This document shows positions 63,481-64,000 of a stretch of 64,000 bases of DNA, in pieces. Below the pieces are notes generated by a model. That model was not told the DNA's origin. It worked only from the letters and a program-made list of their open reading frames with translations, and searched no databases. The stretch comes from Prorocentrum cordatum (taxonomy: Eukaryota; Sar; Dinophyceae; Prorocentrales; Prorocentraceae). The position numbers were made by a program, and so were the translations under genes. The stretch covers positions 833,501 to 897,500 of the forward strand of contig CAUYUJ010011447.1 in the NCBI GenBank assembly GCA_963575745.1, in the 5' to 3' direction. Every line of letters starts with the position of its first letter. The first letter of the stretch is position 1.

Positions 63481-64000
63481 TGAGTGAGGCGGAGGGGGGG
63501 AGGGGGGCGAGGTTCCTGCGCAGGGGGGGTCCAGAGAAAACAAAGACCCTACGTAGGATTTGGGGAGCGAAAGCACGGCAGAAGGTGTTGGGCAAACTTC
63601 TGTCTCCAGGAGACCTTGCCGCGCCTCGGGGCCGTCAGCAAAAGGTTCAGACCTCGAGGAACTCACGTTGCGAACCAAAATGCGGCGACTGAGTTCTGGG
63701 AGCCTCCACGGTGCCCTGCTGAGCTCGTGCGCCGTCAGAGCCCTCTTTGCCGCCGAACGGACCTTGGATTGAGCCCGCTCCGCCGCCGAACGGGCCAGCC
63801 TCGCACCTCTTGGAATGGCGTCGCTCGCTTTCAAGGTGCCCTGGGCGATTGTTTCTCGAATGCCGTTTTAAACTCGGCGTCTTGGGGATAATGGTTTAGC
63901 GCGCCTAGGTCGACCCCATCAGGAACTACAAACGCTAAAGCAGTTCGTGAATGTTAATGGCGTTTGCTGCTACGTTGTGCCAGCGTTGTCGAATCAGATG
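63481..64000. other. No gene recognised
   Basis: GC-rich sequence to the window end with short frames only; a GCCGCCGAACGG duplication near 63750-63800. Confidence 0.5.

Overview
The window reads as GC-rich nuclear DNA of a dinoflagellate. The most specific evidence is at 19078-19114 on the minus strand: a 22-base stretch matching the dinoflagellate spliced leader at all but one base, followed directly by a diverged shortened second leader. This is the mark of genes copied back from trans-spliced mRNA. A second shortened leader relic lies at 39650-39664. I see no intact ordinary host gene; retrotransposons and tandem repeats account for most of the 64 kb.

1-19.1 kb, minus strand, looks like a nested pair of non-LTR retrotransposons. 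The outer one is broken in two. Its 5' part (leader relic, ORF1, start of the APE-type endonuclease) is at about 17.2-19.1 kb. Its 3' part (rest of the endonuclease, reverse transcriptase) is at 1-2.1 kb and runs off the left edge. Between them sits a giant element: one uninterrupted 4,126-codon frame (4449-16829) with membrane segments, an ADP-ribosyltransferase-like segment, a Cys-rich region, endonuclease, reverse transcriptase, zinc knuckle and RNase H. Its stop codon overlaps the start of a second 232-codon frame (ATGA). Eleven small hairpins of one plan (variable outer stem, one bulged base, 3-bp inner stem, 4-base loop) are scattered over both frames. They are the best candidate here for something undescribed.

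19.3-29.5 kb holds a plus-strand retrotransposon 3' fragment (thumb, zinc finger, RNase H) and a minus-strand element with a Gln-rich ORF1, then RNase H, endonuclease, reverse transcriptase and a zinc finger, the catalytic part broken by frameshifts.

29.8-46 kb is mainly minisatellites and dispersed repeats: 220-310 bp and about 115 bp tandem units, (ACAT)n, a 780-bp AT-rich island with 140-bp direct repeats, a G/C palindromic minisatellite set inside an AATCGG-like array, a CCAAGATGGC-type family, and a 1.6-kb CAGCCT array. 47-49.6 kb holds decayed coding sequence with a 19-residue TPR-like repeat. 51.1-54.2 kb is a 3.1-kb array with a 5-base period. 57.4-58.2 kb carries the C-terminal part of a helicase-like protein whose 5' end is caught up in a 2.1-kb tandem duplication (58.2-62.4 kb) and a 161-bp satellite (62.4-63.2 kb). 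The rest is microsatellite and unassigned sequence.

All family assignments come from reading motifs by eye; no database search was run.
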